Positions 20,044 to 28,773 of a stretch of DNA of 34,584 nt are shown here, piece by piece. This DNA is from Mailhella sp. (GTDB lineage: Bacteria; Desulfobacterota; Desulfovibrionia; Desulfovibrionales; Desulfovibrionaceae): contig JAFQTU010000002.1 of assembly GCA_017408905.1 (NCBI GenBank), positions 1 through 34,584 of the forward strand, given 5' to 3'. The notes under the pieces are model-generated. The model was not told where the DNA came from and did no database searches. It worked only from the letters and a program-made list of their open reading frames with translations. The position numbers and the translations under genes were made by a program. The stretch's first letter is position 1. Every line of letters begins with the position of its first letter.

Positions 20044-20736
20044 ATGAGTGAGATACATCACTGCCGCCAGTGCGGTACCTGCTGCCGCAAGGGCGGCCCT
20101 GCCCTTCATGTGGAAGATGGAGCTCTTCTTTCTGAAGGCGTCATACAGCTTCAGGATCTCGTGACCTTCCGTGCGGGAGAACTGGTGCGCGACAGCTCCA
20201 CCAACAGCGTTGTCCCCCTGCCTGCGGAAATCGTGAAGATTGCCGCCCCGGCCGGTTCCCGCCCCGATGACTGGACCTGCCGCTTCCTCATGGAAGACAA
20301 CCGCTGCTTCATCCATGAGAAGAGCCCTGCCGAATGCAAGGCCCTTTTCTGCGACGACCCTAAGGCTCTGCTCGGTATGCACGGCAAGGAAAGGCTGGAC
20401 CGCAAGGCCATCCTTGAACTTCTCCGCGCTCCGCAGTGGCTCATGGATGCTGTGGAAGCCCATGAAGCCCGCTGCAGCTACGGCTCCCTTATCGACCTTG
20501 CTTCCCAGCTTGAAGAAAAGGAAGAGGCCCGCAAAGCCCTTGTGGAAGTGGTGGAATACGACCGCGCCTTCCGTGACCTCATGGTGGAAAAAGGCAACGT
20601 GGCCCGGGAAATGCTGGACTTTCTGTTCGGCCGCCCGCTCATGTACACGGTCATCATGTTCGGTATCGATGCCCGCACCAATGCCGACGGAAGCATCACG
20701 CTCGTTCAGACTACGAAAGCCACGCTGAAGAGGTAA
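20044..20736 (+). CDS. YkgJ-family cysteine-cluster protein
   Basis: A 230-residue protein with the YkgJ (CxCx-type zinc/iron-chelating) pattern: CRQCGTCC at residues 7-14 and, in the middle, WTCRFLMEDNRC followed by PAECKALFC. These eight cysteines are thought to bind a metal or an Fe-S cluster; the molecular function of the family is not established. The C-terminal 110 residues are helical with no motif I know. GAGG lies upstream of the ATG. It sits three bases before hldD and 14 after the coiled-coil gene, clearly in one operon. There is no signal peptide, so it is cytoplasmic. Confidence 0.85.
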   Translation: MSEIHHCRQCGTCCRKGGPALHVEDGALLSEGVIQLQDLVTFRAGELVRDSSTNSVVPLPAEIVKIAAPAGSRPDDWTCRFLMEDNRCFIHEKSPAECKALFCDDPKALLGMHGKERLDRKAILELLRAPQWLMDAVEAHEARCSYGSLIDLASQLEEKEEARKALVEVVEYDRAFRDLMVEKGNVAREMLDFLFGRPLMYTVIMFGIDARTNADGSITLVQTTKATLKR

Positions 20737-20739
20737 AGC

Positions 20740-21720
20740 ATGATCATTGTCACCGGCGGTGCCGGCCTCATAGGTTCGAACTACATCTGGCAGCTCAACC
20801 AGCACGGCATAGACGACATCCTCGTGGTGGATAATCTCGCCTCCACGGAGAAATGGAAGAACCTGTCGCACCTGCGCTACAGCAACTATATGCACCGCGA
20901 CAAGTTCCTTGAACAGCTCCGCTCCGGCCAGAAGCTGGAAGGCGTGGAAGCCGTCATCCACATGGGCGCCTGCTCTTCCACCACGGAACGCAATGCCGAC
21001 TTCCTTATGGAAAACAATTTCCACTACACCGTGGAAGTCTGCCTTGCCGCCCTCGAAGCCGGTGCACGGTTCATCAACGCCAGCTCTGCCGCCACCTACG
21101 GCGACGGCGAGCTCGGCTTCTCCGACGATATCGAGCTGATGCCGAAGCTTCTGCCGCTGAATATGTACGGCTACTCCAAGAAGCTCTTCGATATGTGGTG
21201 CCTGCGCCACAACCTTCTGGACGAGGTGGTGAACCTGAAGTTCTTCAATGTGTACGGCCCCAACGAATACCATAAGGGCGGCATGATGAGCATGGTGTGC
21301 CGCGCCGTGCCTCAGGTGAAGGAACTCGGCAGGATACGCCTCTTCAAGTCCGACAATCCCAAGTACGGCGACGGTGAATCCCTGCGCGACTTCGTGTACT
21401 CCAAGGACGTTGCCGCCCTCATGTACTGGTTCATGGAAACCCCTTCCGTGAACGGTATCTACAATGTGGGCGCAGGCAAGGCCCGTACGTGGAACGACCT
21501 TGCCAAGGCCGTGTTCGCCGCTATGGACCTTGAGACGAATATCGAGTACTTCGATATGCCCGAACACCTCAAGGGCAAGTACCAGTACTTCACGGAAGCC
21601 GACATGACGTGGATGGAACGCGTGAACTGCCCCGTGAAGTTCCATTCCCTTGAAGAGGGTGTGGACGATTATGTGCGCAACTACCTGACTCAGGAAGATC
21701 CGTACCTGAAGTCGTTTTAA
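20740..21720 (+). CDS. hldD: ADP-L-glycero-D-manno-heptose 6-epimerase
   Basis: A 326-residue extended short-chain dehydrogenase/reductase that epimerises ADP-D-glycero-manno-heptose to the L-form for the LPS inner core (also named rfaD or gmhD). The NADP-binding GGAGLIGSN sits at the N-terminus (residues 6-14). The catalytic Ser is in NASSAATYG and the Tyr/Lys pair in YGYSK. KFFNVYGPNEYHKGGMMSM is typical of HldD rather than other sugar epimerases. It is the last gene of the operon and ends before a strong bidirectional terminator. No other heptose gene lies in the window. It implies an organism with heptose-containing LPS. Confidence 0.92.
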   Translation: MIIVTGGAGLIGSNYIWQLNQHGIDDILVVDNLASTEKWKNLSHLRYSNYMHRDKFLEQLRSGQKLEGVEAVIHMGACSSTTERNADFLMENNFHYTVEVCLAALEAGARFINASSAATYGDGELGFSDDIELMPKLLPLNMYGYSKKLFDMWCLRHNLLDEVVNLKFFNVYGPNEYHKGGMMSMVCRAVPQVKELGRIRLFKSDNPKYGDGESLRDFVYSKDVAALMYWFMETPSVNGIYNVGAGKARTWNDLAKAVFAAMDLETNIEYFDMPEHLKGKYQYFTEADMTWMERVNCPVKFHSLEEGVDDYVRNYLTQEDPYLKSF

Positions 21721-21763
21721 GAGCATGGCGCGGGGATGACATCCCCGCATCACCATAAAAACA

Positions 21764-21808
21764 AGGCCGCTGTTCCGAATATGCTCGGATTCAGCGGCCT
21801 CGTTTTTT
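21764..21808 (+). terminator. Bidirectional terminator after hldD
   Basis: Stem AGGCCGCTG/CAGCGGCCT (21764-21772 and 21792-21800), extended by an inner TCCGA/TCGGA pair, followed by CGTTTTTT. On the minus strand GTTTTTATG follows, so it can also stop the lipoprotein transcript. A separate hairpin GCGGGGAT/ATCCCCGC lies at 21730-21748. Confidence 0.8.
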
Positions 21809-21841
21809 CGTCAGGCGGGGTATGAGATAAGGACGGCGTTC

Positions 21842-22846
21842 CTACATTTCCACAGCTTCGAACACGGCTTCCAGCCTGCTGTCACTGCGCAGTTCGAGAT
21901 GTCCGCCGGAGATGCTCCACGACTTGACGGAAGGAAGCATCTGGAGCATGGCGCGGGCCTGCTCTTCACCCTTGGGGCAGATACGCAGGGTGGAGCCGCC
22001 GGGCGTGAAGGTGATGCTGTTTTCACCGCCTTCCCAGCCCAGAAAGAAATTGTTGCAGCCGTCGGAGCCGGTGGCCTCGCCTTTTTCGCTCAGGATGAGG
22101 TGGGCGTCGGGCTGGTCGTCGAACATTTCCGCAGGCTTCCCGGCAAGCTCCTTCAAGCGCCAGTACGTTCCCGTGAGGGAGTGTTCCCTGTTCTGGCTGG
22201 GAACGGCGTGATGCAGGAGCAGGGAAGGATGCCCGTCCAGAGACGTGGCAGTTCCTTCGGGGGAGGCGAAGAGCGGTTCACTGCCATAGAAAACGGCGGC
22301 TTCGACAGACGCACTGTCCTTGAGGTCGGCAGAGAGATAATCGACGCAGAAAGCCAGCTCCTCACGGCCCGAAGCCGCGGCTATGCTCTGGCCCACGACG
22401 GGGCCGCCAGCCTGTTCACGGAGCTGGACGCTGACGGTCACTTCTGGCGGGAGCATCATGCGTTCACGGAAGAAGAGCGTGCCTTCGAGCTGCTTCACTT
22501 TCTTGAAACTGCGGCTCCATGTGACGCGCCTGCCTTCCTCGTCGAGGAATTCCACGCGGAAAAGGCCGCGCTTCTGGAGCAGAAGTCTCTGCTGTTCCAG
22601 TTCAGCCCCGGGGGACTTCACGGTTTCCAGCGTAAGGGCCGTTCCGTTGAAGTCCCAGCTCACGCCGGAAACGTCGCCTCTGCGGGGCAGACTGAGCCTG
22701 CCGCTTTCATCGAGGAAGAAAAACTGGCCCTGTTCGTTCTTCCAGAGGCCATGCAGGCTTTCCGATTCCGTAGCTCCCCCTGTGGTCATACATGCCGAAA
22801 GGCAGAACATGAGGACAAGGGAAAGTAATGCTGTTATTTTTGCCAT
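21842..22846 (-). CDS. META-domain outer-envelope lipoprotein with YbaY-like and NlpE-like segments
   Basis: A 334-residue lipoprotein: signal peptide with lipobox LSAC and the lipidated Cys19. An N-terminal part (about 30-110) resembles the NlpE-type beta domain (LHGLWKNEQGQFFFL). The middle (about 125-190) fits the YbaY/YscW lipoprotein domain (VTVSVQLRE). The C-terminal 110 residues are a META/HslJ domain (LTGTYWRL, GSDGCNNF). Such proteins sit at the periplasmic face and are linked to envelope stress, but the biochemical function is unknown. AAAGGAA lies upstream of the ATG at 22846. It follows rimO by 14 bp and probably shares its transcript. Confidence 0.8.
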   Translation of the reverse strand: MAKITALLSLVLMFCLSACMTTGGATESESLHGLWKNEQGQFFFLDESGRLSLPRRGDVSGVSWDFNGTALTLETVKSPGAELEQQRLLLQKRGLFRVEFLDEEGRRVTWSRSFKKVKQLEGTLFFRERMMLPPEVTVSVQLREQAGGPVVGQSIAAASGREELAFCVDYLSADLKDSASVEAAVFYGSEPLFASPEGTATSLDGHPSLLLHHAVPSQNREHSLTGTYWRLKELAGKPAEMFDDQPDAHLILSEKGEATGSDGCNNFFLGWEGGENSITFTPGGSTLRICPKGEEQARAMLQMLPSVKSWSISGGHLELRSDSRLEAVFEAVEM

Positions 22847-22860
22847 GATTTCCTTTAATT

Positions 22861-24147
22861 TCAGGCCAGAGCGATAAGGTCGTATTCTCTGGTCTCGGTT
22901 ATGTCCGCTTCCACGATGGCGCCGACTTCGACGCCGGGGCCGCTCACATAGGTGATGCCGTCCACTTCGGGGGCCTGGAACCAGGTACGGCCCATGCACA
23001 GGCCGGGCCACTCTTCGGAAGCTTCATCTACAAGGATGTCGAGGCGCTGGCCCTCGTACTGCGAAAGGATGTCTTCGCTGATGCCGCTTTGCAGTTCCAT
23101 AAGCGTATCCTTGCGCCATTCCTTGATCTCGTCATCGAGCTGGCCGTCCATTTCGGCGGCTTCCGTGCCGTCTTCGGGCTGATAGGCGAAAACGCCCATG
23201 TGGTGGAAGCGGTTCTTTTCCACAAAATCCATGAGGGTGCGGAAATGTTCTTCGGTCTCGCCGGGGAAGCCTACCATCATGGTGGTGCGCAGAGCGGCTT
23301 CGGGGAACCATTTGCGGATGCGGTCCACGGCTTCCTGCGGGTTGCCCGAGAAGGGGCGGCCCATCTTGCGCAGGATGTCCGGGTGGGCGTGCTGGAGCGG
23401 CATATCGAAATACGGCACGAAGGGCTTGCCTGCCTCGCTCAGGAATCTGAGCAGGTCGTTGTTGAGGCCGCCGGGGTAGAGGTAGAGCAGGCGCAGGCGT
23501 TCCAGCCCGTCGAGCTGGAGCAGTTTTTCCAGCAGGAAGCGGGGATCTTTGCCGAAGTCCGTTCCGTAGGCGGTCACGTCCTGAGCGACGAGGATGAGTT
23601 CCTTCACGCCCCGGCCCACGATATCTGCGGCTTCCGCCACAAGCTTTTCAGGCGCTTCGGAAGTATATTTTCCCCGGATGGAGGGAATGGCGCAGAAGGA
23701 GCAGTTGTGGCGGCATCCTTCGCCTATCTTTAGCCATGCGTAGGAAGGGCCGGTGCTGAGAAGGCGGCCCGGGGCAGGCGTTTCGAGCTTCAGGGCCTTG
23801 CAGAGCTGTTCGGCCCAGGTGTCGATATCGTCGGTGTGGAGCCAGAGATCGACTTCCGGCAGTTCGGAGCTGAGGTCGCCTATGCCGTAGCGTCCGGGCA
23901 GGCAGCCGGCAACGGCAAAGAAGGGGCGGCGGGCCTTGGGCAGTTCGGAAAGGTCGTCGGCCATGGCAAGGATGGTCTGCACGGATTCCTGAACGGCGGG
24001 AGCGATGAAGGCGCAGGTGTTGAGGAAGACGAGATCGGCCTCAAGAGGGTCGTCCACGGTAAGGACAGGGCCAAGGGAACCGAGCAGGCGTTCAGTGTCG
24101 ACACGGGTCTTGGCACAGCCGAGGCTTTGCGAATAGATGCGGAGCAT
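22861..24147 (-). CDS. rimO: Ribosomal protein S12 methylthiotransferase
   Basis: A 428-residue radical SAM enzyme that methylthiolates the conserved aspartate of ribosomal protein S12. The N-terminal UPF0004 domain has the three cluster cysteines (11, 45, 82). The radical SAM motif is CRHNCSFC (145-152), followed by AIPSIRG. The C-terminal TRAM domain ends at residue 428. The start YSQSLGCAKTRVDTE matches RimO (SLGCPKNLVDSE), not MiaB. The ATG at 24147 has AGAAGGT upstream; the frame is open to 24228 but has no better start. It is divergent from rdgB and upstream of the META lipoprotein. Confidence 0.92.
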   Translation of the reverse strand: MLRIYSQSLGCAKTRVDTERLLGSLGPVLTVDDPLEADLVFLNTCAFIAPAVQESVQTILAMADDLSELPKARRPFFAVAGCLPGRYGIGDLSSELPEVDLWLHTDDIDTWAEQLCKALKLETPAPGRLLSTGPSYAWLKIGEGCRHNCSFCAIPSIRGKYTSEAPEKLVAEAADIVGRGVKELILVAQDVTAYGTDFGKDPRFLLEKLLQLDGLERLRLLYLYPGGLNNDLLRFLSEAGKPFVPYFDMPLQHAHPDILRKMGRPFSGNPQEAVDRIRKWFPEAALRTTMMVGFPGETEEHFRTLMDFVEKNRFHHMGVFAYQPEDGTEAAEMDGQLDDEIKEWRKDTLMELQSGISEDILSQYEGQRLDILVDEASEEWPGLCMGRTWFQAPEVDGITYVSGPGVEVGAIVEADITETREYDLIALA

Positions 24148-24239
24148 AATACCTTCTGAGCAGGTCGGGACTTGTTTTCTGGACAGGCCTGCGTTACCCC
24201 TTTTGCCATGAAAACCCCTGTTCCGCAAGGAGACCTCCC

Positions 24240-24857
24240 ATGACCACCCCCAGAACGCTTATCCTCGCCACCCGCAATCAGGGCAAGGTGAGGGAACTTC
24301 GTGACCCGCTGGCCCGCTTCGGCTTCGATGTGCAGAGCCTGCCCGAGGACTTCCCCGAAATAGAAGAGAACGGCACTACGTTTGAAGAAAACGCGCTCAT
24401 CAAGGCCCGTGCCGTGGCCGAAGCCCTTGGTGTGGCCGCCGCGGCCGACGATTCCGGCCTTGAAGTGGATGCCCTTGGCGGTGCTCCGGGCGTGTATTCG
24501 GCCCGCTACAGCGAAGACTGGCCTGCCGTGGAAGGCGAAAGCAAGGATGAACGCAATAACCGCAAGCTCCTTGCCGAGTTGGAAGGCGTTCCGGCGGAAA
24601 AGCGCACGGCCCGTTTCCGCTGCTGCATGGCGCTGGTCATCCCCGGCGGCGAAGAGATAGTGGTGAGCGGCGCATGGGAAGGAAGCATAGGCTTCAAGCG
24701 TGCAGGAGCCAACGGCTTCGGCTACGACCCGCTGTTCATCGACCCCGAACTGGAACTCACCGGCGCGGAACTGACCAGGGAAGCCAAGATGGTGCGCAGT
24801 CATCGCGGCAAAGCGCTTGCCAGGCTTCTGGCCGAAGTGGAAGAGCGCGGTCTGTAA
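24240..24857 (+). CDS. rdgB: XTP/dITP (non-canonical purine NTP) pyrophosphatase
   Basis: A 205-residue Ham1/RdgB enzyme that hydrolyses dITP, XTP and ITP to monophosphates and keeps them out of DNA and RNA. Family motifs are visible: LATRNQGKVRE at the N-terminus, ADDSGLEVDALGGAPGVYSARY in the centre and GANGFGYDPLF. The C-terminal SHRGKAL is also typical. AAGGAG lies upstream of the ATG at 24240. It is a single-gene unit between divergent rimO and convergent mgsA. Confidence 0.95.
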   Translation: MTTPRTLILATRNQGKVRELRDPLARFGFDVQSLPEDFPEIEENGTTFEENALIKARAVAEALGVAAAADDSGLEVDALGGAPGVYSARYSEDWPAVEGESKDERNNRKLLAELEGVPAEKRTARFRCCMALVIPGGEEIVVSGAWEGSIGFKRAGANGFGYDPLFIDPELELTGAELTREAKMVRSHRGKALARLLAEVEERGL

Positions 24858-24868
24858 GAGCCTTCTGA

Positions 24869-24901
24869 AAAACGAATCCCGAGCATCACTGCCCGGGATT
24901 T
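24869..24901 (-). terminator. Terminator of mgsA, possibly shared with rdgB
   Basis: Stem AATCCCG/CGGGATT (24876-24882 and 24895-24901) followed on the minus strand by CG and five T. The plus-strand tail is weak (ATTTCTG). Confidence 0.65.
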
Positions 24902-24907
24902 TCTGTA

Positions 24908-25345
24908 TCAGCTCCGGCCTCTGACGTAGTCAGGGCGATGATAGGTATAGGCGCTGGAGAACAGGGGGGAGGAAATAAGGTAGTCGGCGGTAGCAAGGTT
25001 GTTGGCGATGGGGATGTTATAGACCTGCGCGATGCGGAGCAGGGCCTTCACATCAGGGTCGTGGGGCTGTGCGGTAAGCGGGTCGGAGAAGAAGATTATA
25101 ATGTCGATCTCGCCCTGCGCCACTTTGGCTCCTATCTGCTGGTCGCCGCCAAGGGGGCCGCTCAGGTAGCCCTTGACCGGCAGGCCGGACTGTTCGGCTA
25201 TCATCTTTGCCGTCGTACCTGTTCCGCAGAGAAAATGATGGGAAAGCACCTCGTAATTCTTCTTGCACCATTCCACGAGGCTGGCTTTCATCTGGTCATG
25301 GGCTATGAGGGCGATGCGCTTGGCGGCATCCATGTTCTTTTCCAC
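24908..25345 (-). CDS. mgsA: Methylglyoxal synthase
   Basis: A 145-residue methylglyoxal synthase, converting dihydroxyacetone phosphate to methylglyoxal and phosphate, a bypass under phosphate shortage or sugar-phosphate stress. The family residues are all present: LIAHD near the N-terminus, LSGPLGGDQQIGAK, FFSDPLTAQPHDPDVKALLR with the catalytic Asp and His, and ANNLATADYLI. The GTG at 25345 was chosen because a perfect AGGAGG lies eight bases before it; an in-frame TTG at 25369 precedes that site and the ATG at 25333 is poorly placed. It ends the ysxC-uvrD-thiL-mgsA run. Confidence 0.92.
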   Translation of the reverse strand: MEKNMDAAKRIALIAHDQMKASLVEWCKKNYEVLSHHFLCGTGTTAKMIAEQSGLPVKGYLSGPLGGDQQIGAKVAQGEIDIIIFFSDPLTAQPHDPDVKALLRIAQVYNIPIANNLATADYLISSPLFSSAYTYHRPDYVRGRS

Positions 25346-25393
25346 AGCAATATCCTCCTGAAAATACAAGCTTGATAGTATGCTGGCGTGCTG

Positions 25394-26410
25394 TCACGCG
25401 CTGAAATGGTCGAACCCAGCGGCGGAAGTGGCCTTACCGTTCAGGGCAAGCGCGCCTCGCCGCACTGTGCCGAGACGGGAGAAAGGCCCGGAGAAGCCGG
25501 AAAGCAGGGCTTCGAGCTCAGGCCATGCTTCGGCGGGGCAGGAACCGAGAAGGGCGTAATCCTCGCCGCCTTCAAAGGCGAACTGAGCGGCATCCATGCC
25601 TTTATGCGAACAGTGGCGGACGATTTCCGGGTGCAGGCTTCCTTCCTCAAGAACGATATCCGCTCCCAGTCCGCTCTTCCGGCTGTTCAGAAGGCGCGGA
25701 AGGTCGCGGGCGAGGCCGTCGGAAAGGTCCATGAGCCCTAGCCTGTCCTGTAAGTTATGCTCGATGGCGAAGAGCCCCAGCTTCATGCCTTCGAAGGCCA
25801 GCGGCATAGGGCGGAGATGCTGGGCACAGGCGTCAGGCCAGTGTGCCTTTGCCGCCGCTATGTCCTCTTCGTTCCCGGCTTCTTCCAGAACGGAAAGGCC
25901 CAGACGCGCCAGCCCGACACGGCCCACAAGGAAGATAGCGTCCCCTTCCTGAGCCGCGCTTCGGCGCAGACCGCGCGGAAGGGATTCGGGAAGTTCTCCC
26001 CATGCCGTCACGCAGACATTGAGCAGGGGGGAGCGCGCAAGATCGCCGCCGGAAATGGCCATGTCGAAGCGTTCCGTCAGGGCCTTCATGCCTTCGCAGA
26101 AGCCTTCCAGCCACGCCGTATCCTCTTGTCCCGTCAGCGTCAGACCGATGGAGAAGCCCGAAGGCTTCGCCCCGCTGGAACCGACATCGCTGATATTCAC
26201 GGCAAGGGCTTTCCAGCCTATGTCGAAGGCGGTGAAGTAGCGGCGGCGGAAATGGGCGTCCTCGGCAAAGATGTCGGTCGTCACGGCCAGAGGGCCGCAG
26301 GGGCGGAGCACCGCGCAGTCGTCCCCCCTGTCGAGGAGGAGGCTGGGATGCCCGGCAGGGAAATATCGGCTCACGATGGCAAGGATATCGTCTTCACTGG
26401 CGGGGCGCAT
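25394..26410 (-). CDS. thiL: Thiamine-monophosphate kinase
   Basis: A 338-residue ThiL of the PurM-like ATP-binding superfamily, phosphorylating thiamine monophosphate to the active cofactor thiamine diphosphate. Motifs seen: DRGDDCAVL near residue 27, TTDIFAEDAHF, the ALAVNISDVGSSGAKP segment, ISGGDLARS and GLMDLSDGLARDL. AGGAG for its ATG lies in the last codons of uvrD, and only two bases separate the genes, so translation is coupled. mgsA follows 48 bp downstream. No thiamine riboswitch was recognised near it, as expected for a gene inside a run. Confidence 0.93.
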   Translation of the reverse strand: MRPASEDDILAIVSRYFPAGHPSLLLDRGDDCAVLRPCGPLAVTTDIFAEDAHFRRRYFTAFDIGWKALAVNISDVGSSGAKPSGFSIGLTLTGQEDTAWLEGFCEGMKALTERFDMAISGGDLARSPLLNVCVTAWGELPESLPRGLRRSAAQEGDAIFLVGRVGLARLGLSVLEEAGNEEDIAAAKAHWPDACAQHLRPMPLAFEGMKLGLFAIEHNLQDRLGLMDLSDGLARDLPRLLNSRKSGLGADIVLEEGSLHPEIVRHCSHKGMDAAQFAFEGGEDYALLGSCPAEAWPELEALLSGFSGPFSRLGTVRRGALALNGKATSAAGFDHFSA

Positions 26411-26412
26411 GG

Positions 26413-28767
26413 CTACTCCAAGGTGAGATAGTCGGCAAGGATGACCTTGAGGCCGAGTCCGGGGAAGTTGACACGGTACTTGCCCGGTTCCACTTCTTCT
26501 ACGATTTTTCCGCGTCCGAAGACCCTGTGTTTACAGAAGCCCAACTTGCGGTAATCAGACTTTGGGGCGGATTCCGGCTTTTCTTCCGCCTTTTTTCCGG
26601 CACGCAGAGCCGAGCGCACGGCGGCAAGATAGGCGTCGTCGGCATTTTCCCGTTCGGCGCGGGAACGGGGGGCGTCGTCACGCCCGCTGAAGTCGCGCGG
26701 GGGCCAGTCGTCGTCCCGTTCACGGAAGGAACGCTTCTCGCGGCGTTCATCCTCGTCCCAATCCCGCCGCTTGGGCGACTGGAACGAGCCGAAACTCCCG
26801 CCGGGCGCACCAAAGGCATTGCGCATACCCGAGAACGTGGACGCGCTCTGCACCTTGCGGCGCGCCAGGATGCCGCCGTAGTTCTCGTAGATCTCTTCTA
26901 GCTTATCCGAAGGCAGTTCGCGGATGAAGGGGCTGGGCGTGGCAGGTTCCTGCCCGCCGGAAGAGCGGCTGTACAGACTGAGAGGGACGAACATATCCAG
27001 CGTGTCTTTAGCGCGGGTGCAGGCTACGTACATAAGGCGGCGCTCTTCCTCGAAGTCCTCGGGGCGCACCAGAGCATGGCGCGAGGGGAAGCGGTCTTCC
27101 ACACAGTCGAGGATGAGGACCGACTGCCATTCGAGGCCCTTGGCGGAATGGACAGTGGAAAGCGTGATGCGCTTTTCCTCGCCTTCTTCCGGGGCTTCCT
27201 CGGGACTGTCGAGGGAAAGGTCGGCCACGAAGAGCTGAAGGTCGTCGTAGGAAGAAGCGATGGTGGACATCTCTTCGAGCCCCTGAAGGCGGCGGGGCCA
27301 GTCTTCGGGGAAGAGTTCTTCCATTTTGGGCCGGTAGTGCTCCAGCACACGGCTGATGACCTCGGCAGGGCGTGCTCCGCTCATGCGCAGGTCGGAAACG
27401 AGCATCATGTTCTCGATGAAGTCCGGCCAGCGCTTGCAGGCTTTGTGCAGGGCCTTTTCATCGTCCCCGCAGGCAAGGTCGAAGAGCTTGCGGGAGGTCT
27501 TCGGGCCTATTCCTTTGGAAAGAGCGGCGATGCGGTCGAAGGAGGTGATGTCCAGCGGGTTGCTCACAAGGCGGGCAAAGGCGATGACATCCTTCACATG
27601 GGCGGCTTCGGCGTAGCGCAGGCCGCCGTATTTGCGGAAGGGGATACCGCGTTTGTTCAGTTCCAGTTCCAGATGGTAGGACTGGTAGCCGGAACGGAAG
27701 AGCACGGCTATTTCCTGAGGGCCGGTACTGTCCAGCAGTTCTTCTATGCGCCGTGCGGCAAGCTGTGCCTGGCTGATGTCGCTGAGGGGCCTGTACAGGG
27801 TCACGGCCGGTGCGTCCGGCAGGGGCCGCCGTGAATAGAGTGTTTTCCTGTAGCCTTCCGTGGTGTTGGCCAGAAGGCTGTTGGCAATGTCGAGCACAGG
27901 CTGGACGGAGCGGTAATTCTCTTCAAGGCGAATGATTCGCGTATTCTGGAAAAGGCGGGGGAATTCAAGTATATTGTGTACGGTAGCGCCCCGGAAGGCA
28001 TAGATGGACTGGGCATCGTCGCCCACGGCCATGACATTGCCGTTCTCTCCGGCCAGCAGGCGTACAAGGCGGGCCTGCACTTTGTTGGTATCCTGATATT
28101 CGTCCACCATGATCTGCCGGAAGCGCTGGCGCATGGATTCGAGTATGTCCGGCTGAGTCACGAAAAGGCGTTCAAGTTCGAAAAGCAGGTCGTCGTAGTC
28201 CAGCAGGGAGTGTTCGCGCTTATAGTCCCGGTAGGCTTCGCCCAGCTTCACAAGGTCTTCGGCATGGGGCAGAAGGTGCTGGGCCTCACGGCGCAGTATC
28301 TCTTCCAGTTCCATCTCTTTGTTCCGGGCCTTGCTGAGAAGGCCGAGCACGGCCTGTACCTTGGGGAAGCTGCGGTCGCCCTTGGCTATCTTGAGTTCTT
28401 CCTTGCAGGCCGAGATGGCCGCCGTGCTGTCAGCCGTATCCATCACGCTCAAAGAGCCCTGCACCCAGTCCGGGGCCCAGCGGCGGAGCACGGAAAAGGC
28501 GAAGCTGTGGAACGTACCGCCCTGCACGCCGAGGAGCTGGCTGTCCAGCAGGCGGGCGGCGCGCTGGAGCATTTCCTGCGAGGCCTTGCGCGTGAAGGTG
28601 AGCAGGAGCATGGAATGGGGGTCCCATCCCTGTTCGGCCAGCCATGCGAGGCGATAGACGATAGTACGCGTTTTGCCGGAACCCGCACCGGCGATGACCA
28701 GCATAGGCCCTTCCGGCGCGGTGACGGCCGCTTTCTGGGCTTCGTTCAGGATGGAAAGGTCGAGCAT
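26413..28767 (-). CDS. UvrD/PcrA-type ATP-dependent DNA helicase
   Basis: A 784-residue superfamily 1A helicase. Motif Q/I is LNEAQKAAVTAPEG then AGAGSGKT (26-33); motif II is VDEYQDTN (221-228); motif III GDDAQSIYAFRGA (249-261); TVHSAKGLEW and RRLMYVACTRAKD are motifs V and VI. Residues 667-707 are a highly charged linker rich in Arg, Asp and Glu. The last 45 residues resemble the Tudor-like RNA-polymerase-binding domain of PcrA/UvrD. It unwinds DNA 3' to 5' in repair and clears transcription and replication conflicts. The ATG at 28767 has only a weak ribosome site and lies six bases after ysxC, suggesting coupling. UvrD and PcrA cannot be told apart here. Confidence 0.93.
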   Translation of the reverse strand: MLDLSILNEAQKAAVTAPEGPMLVIAGAGSGKTRTIVYRLAWLAEQGWDPHSMLLLTFTRKASQEMLQRAARLLDSQLLGVQGGTFHSFAFSVLRRWAPDWVQGSLSVMDTADSTAAISACKEELKIAKGDRSFPKVQAVLGLLSKARNKEMELEEILRREAQHLLPHAEDLVKLGEAYRDYKREHSLLDYDDLLFELERLFVTQPDILESMRQRFRQIMVDEYQDTNKVQARLVRLLAGENGNVMAVGDDAQSIYAFRGATVHNILEFPRLFQNTRIIRLEENYRSVQPVLDIANSLLANTTEGYRKTLYSRRPLPDAPAVTLYRPLSDISQAQLAARRIEELLDSTGPQEIAVLFRSGYQSYHLELELNKRGIPFRKYGGLRYAEAAHVKDVIAFARLVSNPLDITSFDRIAALSKGIGPKTSRKLFDLACGDDEKALHKACKRWPDFIENMMLVSDLRMSGARPAEVISRVLEHYRPKMEELFPEDWPRRLQGLEEMSTIASSYDDLQLFVADLSLDSPEEAPEEGEEKRITLSTVHSAKGLEWQSVLILDCVEDRFPSRHALVRPEDFEEERRLMYVACTRAKDTLDMFVPLSLYSRSSGGQEPATPSPFIRELPSDKLEEIYENYGGILARRKVQSASTFSGMRNAFGAPGGSFGSFQSPKRRDWDEDERREKRSFRERDDDWPPRDFSGRDDAPRSRAERENADDAYLAAVRSALRAGKKAEEKPESAPKSDYRKLGFCKHRVFGRGKIVEEVEPGKYRVNFPGLGLKVILADYLTLE

Positions 28768-28773
28768 GGCGTC

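Noticed and set aside
19948..21756. Minus-strand open frame of about 600 codons antisense to the YkgJ and hldD genes
   Set aside because: His/Gly/Val-rich composition typical of antisense frames; the plus-strand genes carry clear motifs.
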